From assembly GCF_019649055.1 (NCBI RefSeq), contig NW_026570222.1, positions 2,232,001 through 2,296,000 of the forward strand: a DNA stretch of 64,000 bases, written 5' to 3'. A model generated the notes under the pieces. The model did not search any database and was not told where the DNA came from. It worked only from the letters and a program-made list of their open reading frames with translations. A program made the translations under genes and the position numbers. Source of the DNA: Paramacrobiotus metropolitanus (taxonomy: Eukaryota; Tardigrada; Eutardigrada; Parachela; Macrobiotidae). This document shows, piece after piece, positions 46,096 to 59,400 of this stretch; the first letter of the stretch is position 1; each line of letters starts with the position of its first letter.

Positions 46096-48935
46096 CTACG
46101 TTTCCGCTTTGCCGAAAGTTCCAGCGGGTGCTCGGTAATCAGGAGGAAAGTGTTCCATCTGATCATCTGTAAATGCATACTTTGGATAGCCAATATTCTG
46201 TATGGTATTTTCCCGTCTAGTCCCGTTTCTATAACAAATGAGAAATTTAAGTTTTTAATTTAGTGGAAATTCCTGTCGAGTTCTTGCTCACTTTCTCATT
46301 TCCTCCAGGAGTTCAGTTTGAGAATCCGGAGTGAGCGATGCGTACTGAGTGACCACCGTTAGCTCTTCCAGTGTAACGGCCATAGCTGTTCTATCTTTTG
46401 CGCTTTTACACATTGTAAATCGGATGCCACCTAAATGGCGTACAAGTTTTTCTGCACTTTGCAATAAAGTCGTATTTTTCGGAGCTTCTGATCGCACAGC
46501 TGTTGTAAACTGGCTGATTTCCGGTTCCGTTAATTCTAAAAAGAACTATTATAATAAGCGTGAACCATAGCATACTACTGTACATGTAAGACAGAGCGCA
46601 GCGATCTGGTTAACAACTATAATTCATCAGTTAAATGCAAAAACGGAGAACGTGCAAGAAAATGTAGGTTGCTGGTTATTACGATTTACTAGTATCACAA
46701 AGTGCTTCACTTATTGTAAGTTCTAACTTCTAACTGATTTTATTCAACACGGGGTAATAATAATAGCACTGCCATGGAAGTGCAATTTACCTGCGCGGGA
46801 GTAAGTTGCAATGTAGTCCAACAACTTTTGAGAATAAAATCGATTGTTGAGTTTTTGAAGGCCAATCGCACATTCCATGCTGAAAAGTGCAAAAAGAAAG
46901 TTTTTTCTGCAAAAAAATTAGCACAAATATGTGTAGGGTTGAACACTTGAACACAACACCAACTTTTCTGCTATCGTTGCTTTTTCGTTGATTCCTACGT
47001 TGAGAAAAACTGGGTACGGCCGTACAACTATGGTGTTTTCAGAAACCGGTTTCCTTAATCTGCTTTGAGGAAGAGATGGCAACATGATTCTGGAGTACAC
47101 GAAGTCCAGGTTATCGTTCTTCCTTCAGACGAAAAACATTACCGCTGTCAGTCACACATGAAACAATAGAACAAGTTCAGCAAAACAATAAAATCATCAA
47201 AATTATTAATTAATTAAAATTTAATAATCAACAAATGCTCCCTCCATAGATATCATAGAGGTACTGTAAATGCAAGCGAAGCACGGCATTCGACCAGAGT
47301 AAGTACGCAAAACGGTACAGCATAGGTGATGCTATTCCTTTTACCTTTCATTCAGCATTTGTATTTGGTCCAATCTCAAGATCCCTTCCGAACTGGATAT
47401 CGGAATCACGAACTCCGTTTTGCTAAGCAATACGATTGCGCCGATAACGTCTTCCACCATGATTTTTTCATCGTCCCAACAAGACAACAACGATTCAAAG
47501 TACAACAGAATGTTCCATACACCGCCAGAAAATCCGAATTCTCGTGAAAAATCTAGGTGATTCACGCATATCTTGGACAAGATGCCCGACACAACAGCGG
47601 TTAACTGCAATAATCACGGTTTTTTTACTGCGTTGAGAAAATGCTGTCCGCTACAAGTTTGATGCAATCGCTTCAAAAATTCAAAATAAAAAATGATTTG
47701 TGCTTTTACTATTTGTACACGAGCTTACCAACTGGGAATATACACAGTGTTCCCGAAGAACTAACTGTAATGCATGAGTAATGTCCAGATCAATGTACGC
47801 AGATACCACGACGTCTCCCAATGTGCGATATAAACCGGCTACTGTCAAAGAAGGACAATGAAGCATTTCCCAGCCACCCAAGTCATCAGGAACTGTCTGA
47901 GACCCTAATTCAATCCAAAAATGACGCAGACGCTCAATTTCCCAGGCCAAGTAATTCATCTGAAAAGTGATCTTTGTAAATTTAAGAAATACAGAGCAAA
48001 CTTTCTTGAGGCGGAAGCAATGTCGTCGGTGTAAACAAATTAAGCACTAACATTAACTGCGCATTACAGCAAACACATTAACGCTTTCCGAAACAAACTC
48101 ACGTCGGCTGGTTCTTCCGATTGCGACATCATATGAGAACATCTAATCCGATGAGCCAGACGAATCGCGGTTCGTAGAAGAGATAATGCTGGCGGGTAAT
48201 TCAAACAGGCTGGGTCACAATGTAGACTACGATCCTCTGGAACAGCTTCACTATTTGATGCACAACAAGACCCAGACTGCATCGGGGTAAAACGTGACCA
48301 CAAGGCGCACAGCCCATGCAGATCGTGCATAAGAAACTGAACCGTAAACGCTCCAACTGTGACAACATCGTGGCGGGCCAAACAAATCTCTTTTCTTTCT
48401 GTGAAAAACAAAACAAAAAGTTTGGATTTAATTCGCCAAGGGAGTTCAGCCCATCATTACTAAAGTACTAACAACAATATCACACAAAGCGGAAAGAAGA
48501 AAAGGAAAATGAAAAATTTAGCGTAAAAGCAACCAAAACATAATACGCATAAAAAGCGAAAGCAAACACATTACCCTCACTTGTCTGGGAGGATTGAGAG
48601 ACCATAAACGACTGTAAATGCAAATTAGTTGGGATAAATGCCAGTTCGGTTTTTGACTTATCGATACTCCGTTTAAATGCTGCCGAAGGCAATGTTGGAT
48701 CTTCTACAACAACGAAAATCACATGATAATTTAAATTGTCCGAGCGAGACACAACACCAAATTTTCATAAATTCTGTAACACACTGACCGCCACCACCAC
48801 GCACAGTTAGAATCACTGAGTTTCTGTCTTACTCATAGTTTCCAGGTTCTGCTTGAGTACTTGCAGGCAATTTGCAACAGCAACACGGAACACGCTTTTC
48901 AGTTTTTCGGAAGCGTGGTCACACGTATCCCATTC
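46096..48935 (-). CDS. INPP4: INPP4-type inositol polyphosphate 4-phosphatase, 5' end open
   Basis: Removes the 4-phosphate from phosphatidylinositol 3,4-bisphosphate. Minus-strand exons can be read from the 3' end. 46228-46096 ends in PDYRAPAGTFGKAET, the family C-terminus. 46535-46292 holds the CX5R active site in GIRFTMCKSAKDRTAMAVTL. A segment near 46.8 kb reads CAIGLQKLNNRFYSQKLLDY, near 47.0 kb PYPVFLNVGINEKATIAEKL, and 47.35-47.6 kb has YFESLLSCWDDEKIMVEDVI. 47.7-47.95 kb is helical. 48.1-48.4 kb contains HDVVTVGAFTVQFL, and about 48.58-48.71 kb contains ELAFIPTNLHLQSFMV. 48935-48833 is a helical exon (EKLKSVFRVAVANCLQVLKQ). The N-terminal C2 domain was not found; open stretches at 49.1-49.2 and 49.3-49.54 kb may be more 5' exons. 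Tail-to-tail with PPME1, about 140 bp apart. Confidence 0.85.
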
Positions 48936-50140
48936 CTGCGAAGCCACGCATAATGTGCATAAATGTATTGACAACTTGTTGCTGGGAATTATGGTACTAC
49001 TCTAGCTGCCCAAGCATTTGCACTTTCAATACACATAGCGACAGAACAACCACAGAAATGGTAGAAATCTTACCAAAACACACTCCAAAAATGCTTCCAT
49101 TTCCGAAATATGCGATTCCCTGGTGAAAATGTAACATATCTTCACGAAAGGGTTTACTGAATCTAGTTAAGTATTTTAGAACGCTGTAGTAATGTAGCGT
49201 ATATGATGTTTCCCAAAGTTGTATGTACCTTACCTTACAGTACATATCCGTTATTAAATTACGAACGGCAAAACAGATCTAAGTCATTTCGGCACTTACA
49301 AAAGAATTCTGGGAATGATGTGATTTGCACTATAATCCGCTAGAACTTCGTGAAGGATAATATCGACTTCGGAATCGTTCGTCTTCGTTGAAGCGTTGTC
49401 CATGCAAGGTGAGCATAACTGCGAGTACTGCCGTACAACGGGATGCTGATGAACGGCATGCCAGGCAGGATAATCCAGATCCTTCGGTAAAGAACATTCC
49501 TTTAAGACCTTCCAAAATCGGTTTGGCATATTAATCACGGGTGGTAGAAGTCAGAAAACGGAAAATCAGAAATCTTGTAAATCTTTTGCTGCAGAAAACC
49601 AGCAGCTGATTTGAATAGTGCTAATTTTGAGGTGATCACCAGTGAAGAGGGTTTGAAGACTGGAGACTGCGGAGAGTGCAGTTGTATAAACTATAAACTA
49701 AACTGCCTCCCCGTCCCGGGTACCGGTGACGACATCTCGTCTGTTGGTTTTGTTTGCGTTTTTAAAAAAAATCTTTTGTGCGATACCGGATACGACTTGT
49801 CTTTCTATTCTGTACAATCATTACGGTCTTTTTCAATCTTTTTCAATGTAAGAGTCGTTAAAGACGGTTTGAAGCACAAATGGTATTACTATTGAGGTTT
49901 GTAGGTACTTACGTATTTGTCGATTATACTGGCTCTTCTTACTGAAAGCGAATGTCTACAACACACAAGTTACAAGTGAATTCGAATATCCGGTTGAATA
50001 TGCGCTCGACCATTCCCAGTCGAAAGCTTCTTTGGAGAACTCTTGGTTCTGCTGCCTGATCCGAAATTATTAATTCCGCTCAGCTACCCTTGCCGAAATG
50101 CGTGTACCGTTCCTGAACAACCCGACAGCTGTTGCGGAAT
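48936..50140. other. region with possible 5' exons of INPP4 and POMGNT1 promoter
   Basis: Minus-strand open stretches at about 49096-49208 (YLTRFSKPFREDMLHFHQGI) and 49296-49540 (LPKDLDYPAWHAVHQHPVV) have splice-like ends but I could not fit them in phase. The stretch from about 49.6 to 50.1 kb shows nothing beyond short frames and should hold the POMGNT1 promoter. Confidence 0.35.
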
Positions 50141-52801
50141 ATGTCCGCGATTCCCATGATGCGACGAAGCAAACTGAAATCTGCCTTATGCGTCATAGTC
50201 TGTTTCTCCGTCCTATCTGCGATATGGTATTTCGCGTTTGGGATAACCAAAAACTGCTCTGAAAACGCACCGGTTAACGACGGTGTTAATGTGGAGGAGA
50301 AGTCGCAGAAATCAGACAGCAGAAAGTCTGCTCTAAACATTGGCGTGATATCGAGCAGAAGCCAGTTCCTGTTACAGGTTGACGGCAAAGAGATCATCAA
50401 CGATGAGGAGCCAAAGCGGAGTCGTGGAATGCATGTCGCGATTCTCGACAAAACGACTGGACAGTGCACGGCATACAGAGTATTTGACACGTACCTCCCG
50501 GGAATTTCCGACACCATGTTGCTGCCTTTTCTGCTGAGTATTCCGGAAGGCCGAATAGTCGTTGTCGGGGTGAAAGATGAAGGGTACGAAAAATTGTCTA
50601 ATTCTGCATCCGTGCAGATGTGTTAAGTTAAGAACTCGTGTACATCTTTAACGGTTTTAACGATGAATATCATCGTTGGTATCTGGACGAAGGTGTGTTG
50701 TAACGTTGTGTTTTTGCTATGATTTCAGCTGCACTATGCTGTACTGGGAACAGCCGTACAGTACATGCAGTAATTAATTTTTATAATGAATGTGTACCGT
50801 ACACGCACCTGACCTGAGTAAATCGTAAGCAGCTAGCGGTTGACACATTTGCAGGTTTTTTTTATAATTGGCTACTTAATCGTTGAATTCAATAAATTTC
50901 TCGCAGATACCATATGGTAGCCCTAGACACTACTTAGTAAACAGGAGTGATTGAATTCAGTGTTTTAAGCACTTATGCAAACTAGACGCTTCTGCTTAAT
51001 GCTTCTATTGCACTTCAGCTCTTTCCACTTTGGGAATGCAGCACGAAAACTATTCGCGGCGTGGGGTTCAAGTTACGCGGGAAATCTGCAGTGGCGCGAC
51101 ATGTGGATTTTTATTGCTGTCAAAGTACTGCATGGTTTCATCCGCCTGGGAGAATCCTTTACGAAGGCACCATCGTTCTCCACGTGGGCATTGCCGGTTA
51201 CGCTAGACTACGTTATGGAGTTGGATCCGATAATAGTACGCTGGAATTGTTCCGGTAGATCCGTTAAAAGGTTACGAGAATTTTGCGAGCACACTGATGG
51301 ATATCCGGAAATTTGCCACTGTGATAATCCGGAGCCGGTAACATTCTTCCCCAGCCCGCTTCCGGAGAGAGCATTTGTTGAAAAAGGGCGGTCGATGATT
51401 CCCGTAGGAATTATTGCTGGTAATCGTCCGTTTTATCTGAACACCATGCTTCGGACGCTACTGAGTACTGCGGGTGTTGATCCGCGGCTGATAACGATTT
51501 TTATCGATGGTTTATGGGATGAGCCAGCCAGAGTGGCTCGTTTGTATGGGCTTTCTGCCGTGCAGCATATCCCTGGTGGTCACGGTAATGCTCGTATCTC
51601 GCAGCATTATAAATCCAGTTTGACCACAATGTTTGCCCGGCACCCGCTGGCAGAATATGCTATTGTTCTGGAGGAAGACTTGGAAGTTAGCCCAGATTTC
51701 TTTCATTTTGTCGTCCAGACTGTACCGTTGTTAAGGGAAGATGCGAGCTTGTACTGTATTTCAGCATGGAATGATCTGGGTTACGAGCACTCAGTAGGTG
51801 ATCCGCAGTTGTTGTACCGAGTGGAAACTATGCCTGGTTTGGGTTGGGTTATACCGCGCAAGTTATTCGTGGATGAATTACAGCTGAATTGGCCTTCACC
51901 GAATTTTAATTGGGACTGGGACATGTGGATGCGGTCTCCTGCTATCAGAAAAGGACGAGAGTGTATCGTCCCAGGTAAGATGCGGGTGTTCACACCCTGT
52001 GAGCGCAGTGTTATGTGGATAACACCTGCTTATTGTTAGTTGGAGTTGGATCCGTTTAGATTCTCAGGTTAAGTTATAAATAATATTTGCAGTCATTTCA
52101 AGCGTTAAGAAATACGCAGAACAAACCTCTTAGTGGCGCATTTATTTGTGCATCATGATGGGCTGAATGCTACAATAAAATTGTTTCTGAATTGCACACT
52201 GGTTTCTTTCTGAAAAATTTCCTAACTAATACTGCTTAATAAATTTTTAGTCATTGTTACAATGTGCTCAAATGATTGTATCCGGATCTGTATGATTGCA
52301 GATATATCTCGAACCTACCATTTTGGAGCAAGCGGCTTGAACATGAATCCCATCTTTCAGACCATTTATTTCGAGCGACATGCCGTATACAAGGGGCCTC
52401 TCAAGGATTTACATCTGACGGATTTAACCGAAAACGGTTATGAACGGAAGCTTCGTGATCTCTTATCCGTTGCAGTTCCTGTCAATCATTCGGTTTCGCC
52501 CTGTCGACCGGACTTTTTTCCTGCTGTTTCTGATAAAACTTTATCGGTTTTTATTCGAATGGATAACTCTTCCGATTTTAAGACCTGGTTAGAATTTTGC
52601 CGGTGTTTGAAGATTTGGGATCTGGACCAGCGTGGAAGTCATAAAGGATTGTGGAGGTTTTTTTCTCGGCCAGGGCAAGCAGTAGTTGTGATCGGTGTTC
52701 CTAGTTCTCCATATTCGAAGTTCCTGCCCAAGGGAGTGCAAGTAATTGATCTCGTTAGTGCAGTGGAAAGATTAAGTTCCTATACACAAGTTCCTAACTG
52801 A
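50141..52801 (+). CDS. POMGNT1: POMGNT1, O-mannose beta-1,2-GlcNAc transferase
   Basis: Golgi type II enzyme that extends O-mannose on alpha-dystroglycan. Exons 50141-50583, 51019-51974 and 52302-52801 join in phases 2 and 1 to 632 residues (human 660). The order is a short cytosolic tail with basic residues, a membrane anchor (SALCVIVCFSVLSAIWYFAF), an ILEI-type stem domain (RGMHVAILDKTTGQCTAYRV, FDTYLPGISDTMLLPFLLSI), then the GT13 catalytic domain. The latter contains VGIIAGNRPFYLNTMLRTLL, ITIFIDGLWDEPARVARLYG, the metal-binding motif in AIVLEEDLEVSPDFFHF, YCISAWNDLGYEHSVGDPQL, LLYRVETMPGLGWVIPRKLF, NWDWDMWMRSP and DISRTYHFGASGLNMNPIF, ending in IWDLDQRGSHKGLWRFF. The main catalytic exon is unusually long (956 bp). 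Frame intact. Confidence 0.97.
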
Positions 52802-53211
52802 CAAAGAGTTCCTAGACGGTGTAACTTCGGATGCAGGCAGCTTTCGATTCTTCTTTTATTCCAGTTTTACCGCACATTTTGTAACCTGGAATATTGCTAT
52901 GCTTGAACAATTGCAGAACACTCAGTTTTGTAAGTCTTTGTTATTTCCACTTCAGTTAAACTAAGATATGTACAAGTTTGTTGGGATATACTGTAACTCT
53001 TGTAAGTGTCAGACGCTTTTAAATTGAAGGCAATTTGTCTTCCACAGTCTGTATTCAATGGCATAAAACACCATCGCATCGTTATATGATGCAGAGCTGC
53101 AATTAGGTCGTGAGAGATTCAGACAACAACGTACTATTGTAAAAAAGTAGTTTCCTGTTCAGGTTTGATTTCCACTTGCAGTGTTTATCACAGGATACCG
53201 ATTCGCAAAAG

Positions 53212-55176
53212 TTAGTCTTCAGCTTCTCTTCGTCTGACTTGCCGCTTTCCATCTCCCATGACCTTTCTTTTTTTAAATGAGCCACAGCCTTCCACATCCT
53301 CGAGCGACGTCACTGTTTTCGTCTTCAGCTCCATTTTTACCTTATCCTGTTCAGCGGCTTTGTTATGCATCTCATCGGAGGGACTAACCTTGGATGATGT
53401 GGGGAATACGTAAGCTGGCTCCGAGATATTACTAGCAAACGATGATCGTACAGTTTTACTAATACAATTACGGAAGCAGAGAACGCAGCCTCAGCATGCG
53501 CAAAATGCTCAGCAAAACCGACATGGACAAATATTACAGCAACTTTATTTAATGCCAAATTACAGATATTGTACATTCGTAACTTACGCTTCCACTGTCG
53601 TCCAGGAGCCGATTGACGAGGTGGCCCCGAGCAGAGGAAGAAGCGGCTTAGTACGCATTGCCGGTACAGCATCCTACGGTCACACATTTAAATCGTGTAT
53701 ACTCGTATAAACGAGTACACATTATAAAATAACACACCACAATGCGGCAACCTGTCAAGCATACCACTAATGGGAATCAAAAAACTGCCTTACGGGTGTA
53801 ATAACAAGACGATTTGCTCTTACCGTCGTTTCACCATCGGCTTCCATTTGTTCCGCTAGAGAAACATACCCCTCGGGCGGGGGATCCCAGCGCGAATCTG
53901 CAGCATCGAAAACGTGAAAACGAGCTGTGATACTCTTCAAAATATTTTTGGCCCATTTAGCAAACAAAATTTTAGCGAGGGACATTCTGGACCACCTACG
54001 GCAACATACCCATCGTATCCTGGTGAATAAAAAACGAATATCCGTCTTCGGACTTCATTTCTTTCCACTTTTTGGCAGCCTTCTCCTGAACCTGCTTTTT
54101 CTGGAAAGATGTGACGGCTTCCAACGCCTTCTCCTGGCCCTTCATGCGTCGCATCGCTTCTCCTTTAGCTTGAGCTTCGGCTTTGGCTGCGGCTGATGAT
54201 GCGGATGGCGCCGGTGGCGGTTTACTGGGCGCGTCGGAGGACGACAACGCAGTGGAAGGTTGAGTGCTCATCAGCTTGGCTGCAGCCGAGGAATACTGGC
54301 CCGACAAGGACGGGTTGGCAAGAACATCTTTTTCAAACGATTTCAACGCCGCCTAAAAGAAAAACGCACAATTATCCATAAAAGTTAAACCTGAAAATCA
54401 AAGGCATAAAGAAAAATTAAATTATTACTCTACAGACGCACAAAAAAAAATAACAATACTGATAGTGTTATGATTCATAAATACTTAACCATTTTATTTT
54501 AAAACCAAGTACTTGTGAAACTTGTATTTATTTTGATGTCCAATAAACAATAGACAACAGGTAATAAAAATCAAAAACCATTAAAGATTTTTTATAAAAC
54601 CAACAACCATGTCTGGCTAAGAGGAGTCTTTTCAGAAACATATTTTTTTCTGTCTGCACTCGTTAAAAGAGATACTCACAAAACGAAATCTTGTATTCTG
54701 GTAAAATTTATAACTGAAAATAACTAACTGAAATATTTGAAATTAAAATATAATTCATATGATCGTTAATCTTACTGCTTCAATCCGTCGCATCTCATCA
54801 TCGGTGGCGGTTGTTGTATCTTGTCTGCTTTTGCCCTTTTTCTGTGCCTGGTAAAGAACACATGCAATTCTGAAGCAGCAGTGGATACTAGCAGCGATTT
54901 TCTGGATAAATCAGAAAACTCGTGAGAACGTACTTCGCGAATGCGTATCTCCACATTTTGCTTGTGTCGCACACCGCGTTCGTGAAATTCAATGCTCTGC
55001 AAAAATGCGCAAAGGAAAACAGCGAGCATCTTCAAATCAGCTTTTGAATAGTTGTAACTTTTACATCAAAGCTAAACTCTGCTGCACAAAAGCTGACTTA
55101 CGGCTTTGTTATCAGCGAACCAGCATTTGCAAGCATCACAAAATTTCTTTGGCAAAGACTTCCAGTATTCCGTCAT
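53212..55176 (-). CDS. WBP4: WBP4/FBP21, spliceosomal WW-domain protein
   Basis: Pre-mRNA splicing factor of the early spliceosome. Seven exons (55176-55102, 54996-54934, 54847-54776, 54352-54010, 53897-53824, 53673-53588, 53458-53212) join in phase to 319 residues. The N-terminal matrin-type zinc finger is complete (MTEYWKSLPKKFCDACKCWF, then SIEFHERGVRHKQNVEIRIR). A helical linker follows (DDEMRRIEAAALKSFEKD), an Ala/Pro-rich stretch, then one WW domain split by an intron (KKWKEMKSEDGYSFFIHQD, DSRWDPPPEGYVSLAEQ). The C-terminal part has LLGATSSIGSWTTVEA and the conserved KTKTVTSLEDVEG with GSFKKRKV. Vertebrate WBP4 has two WW domains; here I see only one. Confidence 0.92.
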
Positions 55177-56458
55177 TCTTCGAGTTCAGTCAGATGTTCG
55201 AATACGGGCAAAAATGGTGCTGAGTTGATACGCGATACCCCAAAATCCAAAATAAAAAGACAATAATTATTATAAATGACAAAAATTCATAAAATCGTCA
55301 AGACATTGGTTTAACAACGTTATGAAGAGTTTACTTACTTACTGCTTAGTGCTTACACTTATTAGGACTTATACAAATTTTGAGTTTCAAATTAGACCAC
55401 TTTGCAGGAATATGCCGCCTGCGGCGGTAAGCCCTTGCATGTAATATCAGGTTATCAGGGACACAAAACTTTTGGGCACTCCAGTGCACCGTAGACTCTA
55501 TGTTATAAGGAAAACCGCCCTATAAAGCGGTTACCCAATCCGGCTCACTACCACCCACTGGAGGTTTGGGAGGAATAGTGGTTTCTTACCCTGGCTCAAT
55601 TGTAGTATTTCGCGTTTCAGTGAAATACTGAAATTGAGTTGGAATTGAGTTGCTGTGTGGGAATGGGCGCAACTGCATTGGAATGGGTGCAACTGAATTT
55701 GAATGCCGAATAAATGCATTCATTTCCTTTTTAGGTTGGCCGCCTACCATTTCCATTCTGTGATGTATAATAAAGTTGTCATATAACTTGTAATATTGTA
55801 CATATAATGCAACAAAAATTGATCCCAAATCAGAATATTTTTATCGTTTCCGGTAGGCGGCCTACTGGATTTATTCATTGTCCAACTATCAGTGATCGGC
55901 TGCATATGACGGCCATTGCCATTACAATATTTTATTCGTAGTTTTCATGTATTCTTAGGTATTATAACTGTTTATGGTTTAATCTTGATATTATAACTGT
56001 TTACGGTTTACTGTTACTGGATACGTGCAACACATGTATTTACTGGATACATACAACACATGTATTTACTGGATACGTGCAACACATGTATTCTCATCAA
56101 ATCACCGATCATTATTGGGAGCTGGCCTGCTAAAAAAATTGCAGGATGTAGCAAATTTTAATTTTACAAATAAAACAAATATTCAAATTGTTAGTAACTG
56201 AACAGAGTCGGGTCCGCCAGATTACGTATCGTCCGTCGTATACGAGTACATGAAATCGTGAATACTATATTGACCATTGACGCCAAAATAAAATAGTAAC
56301 TCAAATTGCAGAGAACACCAGACAATTCTGCCAATTAAACAATGTAAATCGATGATAAGTATTCAGTGCACGAACATATACCGTTGGCTCACTAAAGGAC
56401 GTCAGTAGAATAATCAACGACAACCGTCTAAGAACTGGCGATGTATAGTCCGTACATA
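55177..56458. other. intergenic with palindromes and satellites
   Basis: No gene recognised. It contains two copies of the GGTAGGC palindrome (55734, 55852), a twice-repeated ATTATAACTGTTTAYGGTTTA unit near 55958-56012, and three 26-bp tandem units at 56015-56092. Confidence 0.5.
56015..56092. repeat. 26-bp tandem repeat, three units
   Basis: Units at 56015, 56041 and 56067, each TACTGGATAC followed by RYRCAACACATGTATT. Two units are identical and the middle one differs at a few bases. A related CAACACATGTAT occurs near 60043. Confidence 0.9.
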
Positions 56459-59400
56459 CTAGGCGTTAGCCGCTAAGGTTGCGTCCAGGATCTCTTCTGG
56501 AATGTAAATACTCTGGACCAGCACTTCCGTCTGGCTTTCCCGGTCCTTCAACTGGGGTTGTTCCAGCACTTCCGTCTGGCTTTCCCGGTCCTTCAACTGG
56601 GGTTGTTCCAGCACTTCCGTCTGGCTTTCCCGGTCCTTCAACTGGGGTTGTTCCAGCACTTCCGTCTGGCTTTCCCGGTCCTTCAACTGGGGTTGTTCCA
56701 GCACTTCCGTCTGGCTTTCCTGGTCCTTCAACTGGGGTCGTTCCAGCACTTCCGTCTGGATTCTACCTTCCCGTTGCGCGGGCCGCTGTGGACGCAAAAT
56801 ATCATAACATGTGGGAAGTGGAAGATCCCTGTTGCCGGCAATATGTTGAGGAACCGATTTGTGTTTCCACAGCCCGGTTACATGATCGAAATCGATTGAT
56901 GCTCCCATACTGGTACAGTTGATACGGGAAATTGCTTCATTATGCACAGCAATGTTCTGTATAAGCGGCAGAATAGGAATTGCTTTTATTATACACGTGT
57001 TTTTAATTGGACGTTTACCACTTACAATCAAGATGGGTTTCAGGATCAACTGACAGTATTCAGCGGGATGGCGAAAGCGGCGTCGACAGTTATTACGCGA
57101 ATACTGAAACGTCCGGTTCAGTTTCGCGCCTTCAAATTGGTTTGCTAGGCTGCCAATGCGTTCAATCGCCGAAAAACTATAAAACTCGGTCCAGAGCTGG
57201 ACATGGTCAAGGCGTTGGCACTCTGTATCACTTGTACCAGTGAAGCGCTGGTACAGGAGATGCCCATATTTTGCCAGCATCGTGGTGACCGCGTGACATG
57301 AATCCGACATTAAAACCGTATCCTTTCCAGAATGTTCGCTGACACTGTCATCGGATTAAAATGATGTTATAATTCTAGTTATGTATTTTTTTCATATTAA
57401 CAAAATACCGCTACATTACGTACATTAATTGCTAAACCGGTGTATTCTGATTTAAAGAAAGTTTATGACGCGCATTTTAAATAACTACTGTCATAAACAA
57501 TTATATTTTTACATTCTCCCATTGATATGTAATACTAACCGAAAATAAAACTTTTCCTGTTCAGCAAGATGCGCATGATTCTGTAACAGAGCATCCCGAT
57601 ACTGAACGTTACTTTCTTGACATTCCACGTCAAACGCTACAGTCGTGAACCGATTAATCTGAGGATCATCAAAAATAGCTTTGATGGCTGCTTTCTGGTC
57701 CTCCGGTAAGGCGGATGGGAAGACAAACTAGAACAATTATCAAACCCATAAATGGAATATATTTTTGAATAAATGTGTAAAATGTAAAAATTTATGTTGT
57801 GCATATGTGTCATTTTTTGTGTCACTATTAATTATAGAACATACGAATTATTGAAGATGTACATGTCAACAAAATCTTAATGCTCTTACGTGCAGTATAG
57901 TTCCGGCCGTCGCATGTGTCACCAGATACACTCCTGCGTGGATGCGAAATCGCTCTCTCGTGACCGGGTTAATATCGGAACAAGTGTAAAAATCGGTCAT
58001 GTTGGCGTGATATTCCAGTTTACTTTGGTCATTCGTCTGGTCACCATCGTGTTCGATGACTTCTTCGAAATACATTTTCAACACCGCTCTGCTATCAGCA
58101 GTAGACTTGTATCGTTCCTCCGTTACGGACGTGTCCGGATCCATTCCTACTATCGGTAGAATCGCCGCTTGCGCATTCCGACTCTGCTGACCGGTAGGGG
58201 AAATTTTTGACTGGTTACTGTTCTGAGTCTTGCATCCGATTGGAGCAAAATCCATATGTACAGTGTGATAAGTCAACCGATACAGACTTATTGTAAGGCG
58301 ACGCTCAACAAAGAGTTGACCCCATGCACATGACTCCTATAGAAATAACTCTTGATGAGAATAATATTTACTTTATAGCATGTACTTGTTATCTATAACA
58401 CGCAGATAGGATACCGAACGGGAAACCAGTAGCAGTTAAACTAAAATTTGTCGAGCATACTTTCACACTAACTTATAGTATACGATTGCCCATAAATGCA
58501 TACGTACATGAGTTCTACAATAAGACAACGACATGTACAGTGTATAAGAAAATGTCATTGCAATTTGGTACAATGCGGTTATATAGGTTGAATGGTTTAG
58601 GTTTAATATTTACGTACATATGCAAAATCCTGGCATTTCTGTGTAAACCACTGATGCAATGCCACAGGCTGTCGTCTGAAATACTGCACATCCCCGTTCG
58701 CTCCTTGATTCACAAACAGCCATTTGTTTTGATCGACGCTACTAGCGCTCAAAGGTATCAGGACGGAATGCAGATCCACACGGGATGAGAGTTCTAGTCA
58801 AAATGGGAACATCTATGTTAACACTTTTCTCATACAAATTTTACCGTTTTTTCACATACATTAAGTTGTATAATAAGAATGTAAATACCTGGTAGAATGT
58901 GTGTTCTCAGGAAGTCTTCCCTTTCTGCGTTAAAAATCCAAAATATAACAAAATTATGACTGATTCGGGGATGTCGTTGGAGAAGGTCGAAAATATTCCA
59001 GTGGCGTGCTGTATCGATTTCCAATGCACCTGAAAACGATTCCGTTCTTCTAAAGAACTCTGCCAAACCATTCTGCGTCAATTTTGCGCGTGTCGTAGCC
59101 AGCCACCAATGGATCCGATCGCATCTGTACATGTCTTCCAGGAACGCATGCAACTGGCCAAATCTTTCACCAATGTCAAAGTGAAAATAAAAATCGCTTA
59201 TACTCAGAGGAGACACAAAATCATCTGCGAATTTGCCCCAAACACACTTCAACCCGGAACAGGATCACTTATGTCGGAGGATCTGTCGAACACAAGATGA
59301 GCACTATACTGCATGCATTTGCCGCTGAAATCAGTTCAAATGACTGATGGCCGTGAAAAAACGAGTCTCCGGTCCCAATTGTGCCAACGCCGACTATAAA

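Noticed and set aside
55575-55600. Similarity of AGTGGTTTCTTACCCT to the minus strand near 61400
   Set aside because: Only about 20 bases match and the context differs; too short to call a repeat.
56479-56922. Plus-strand frames through the 45-bp repeat
   Set aside because: A 45-bp period keeps every frame open; only the minus strand continues into exons with splice sites.
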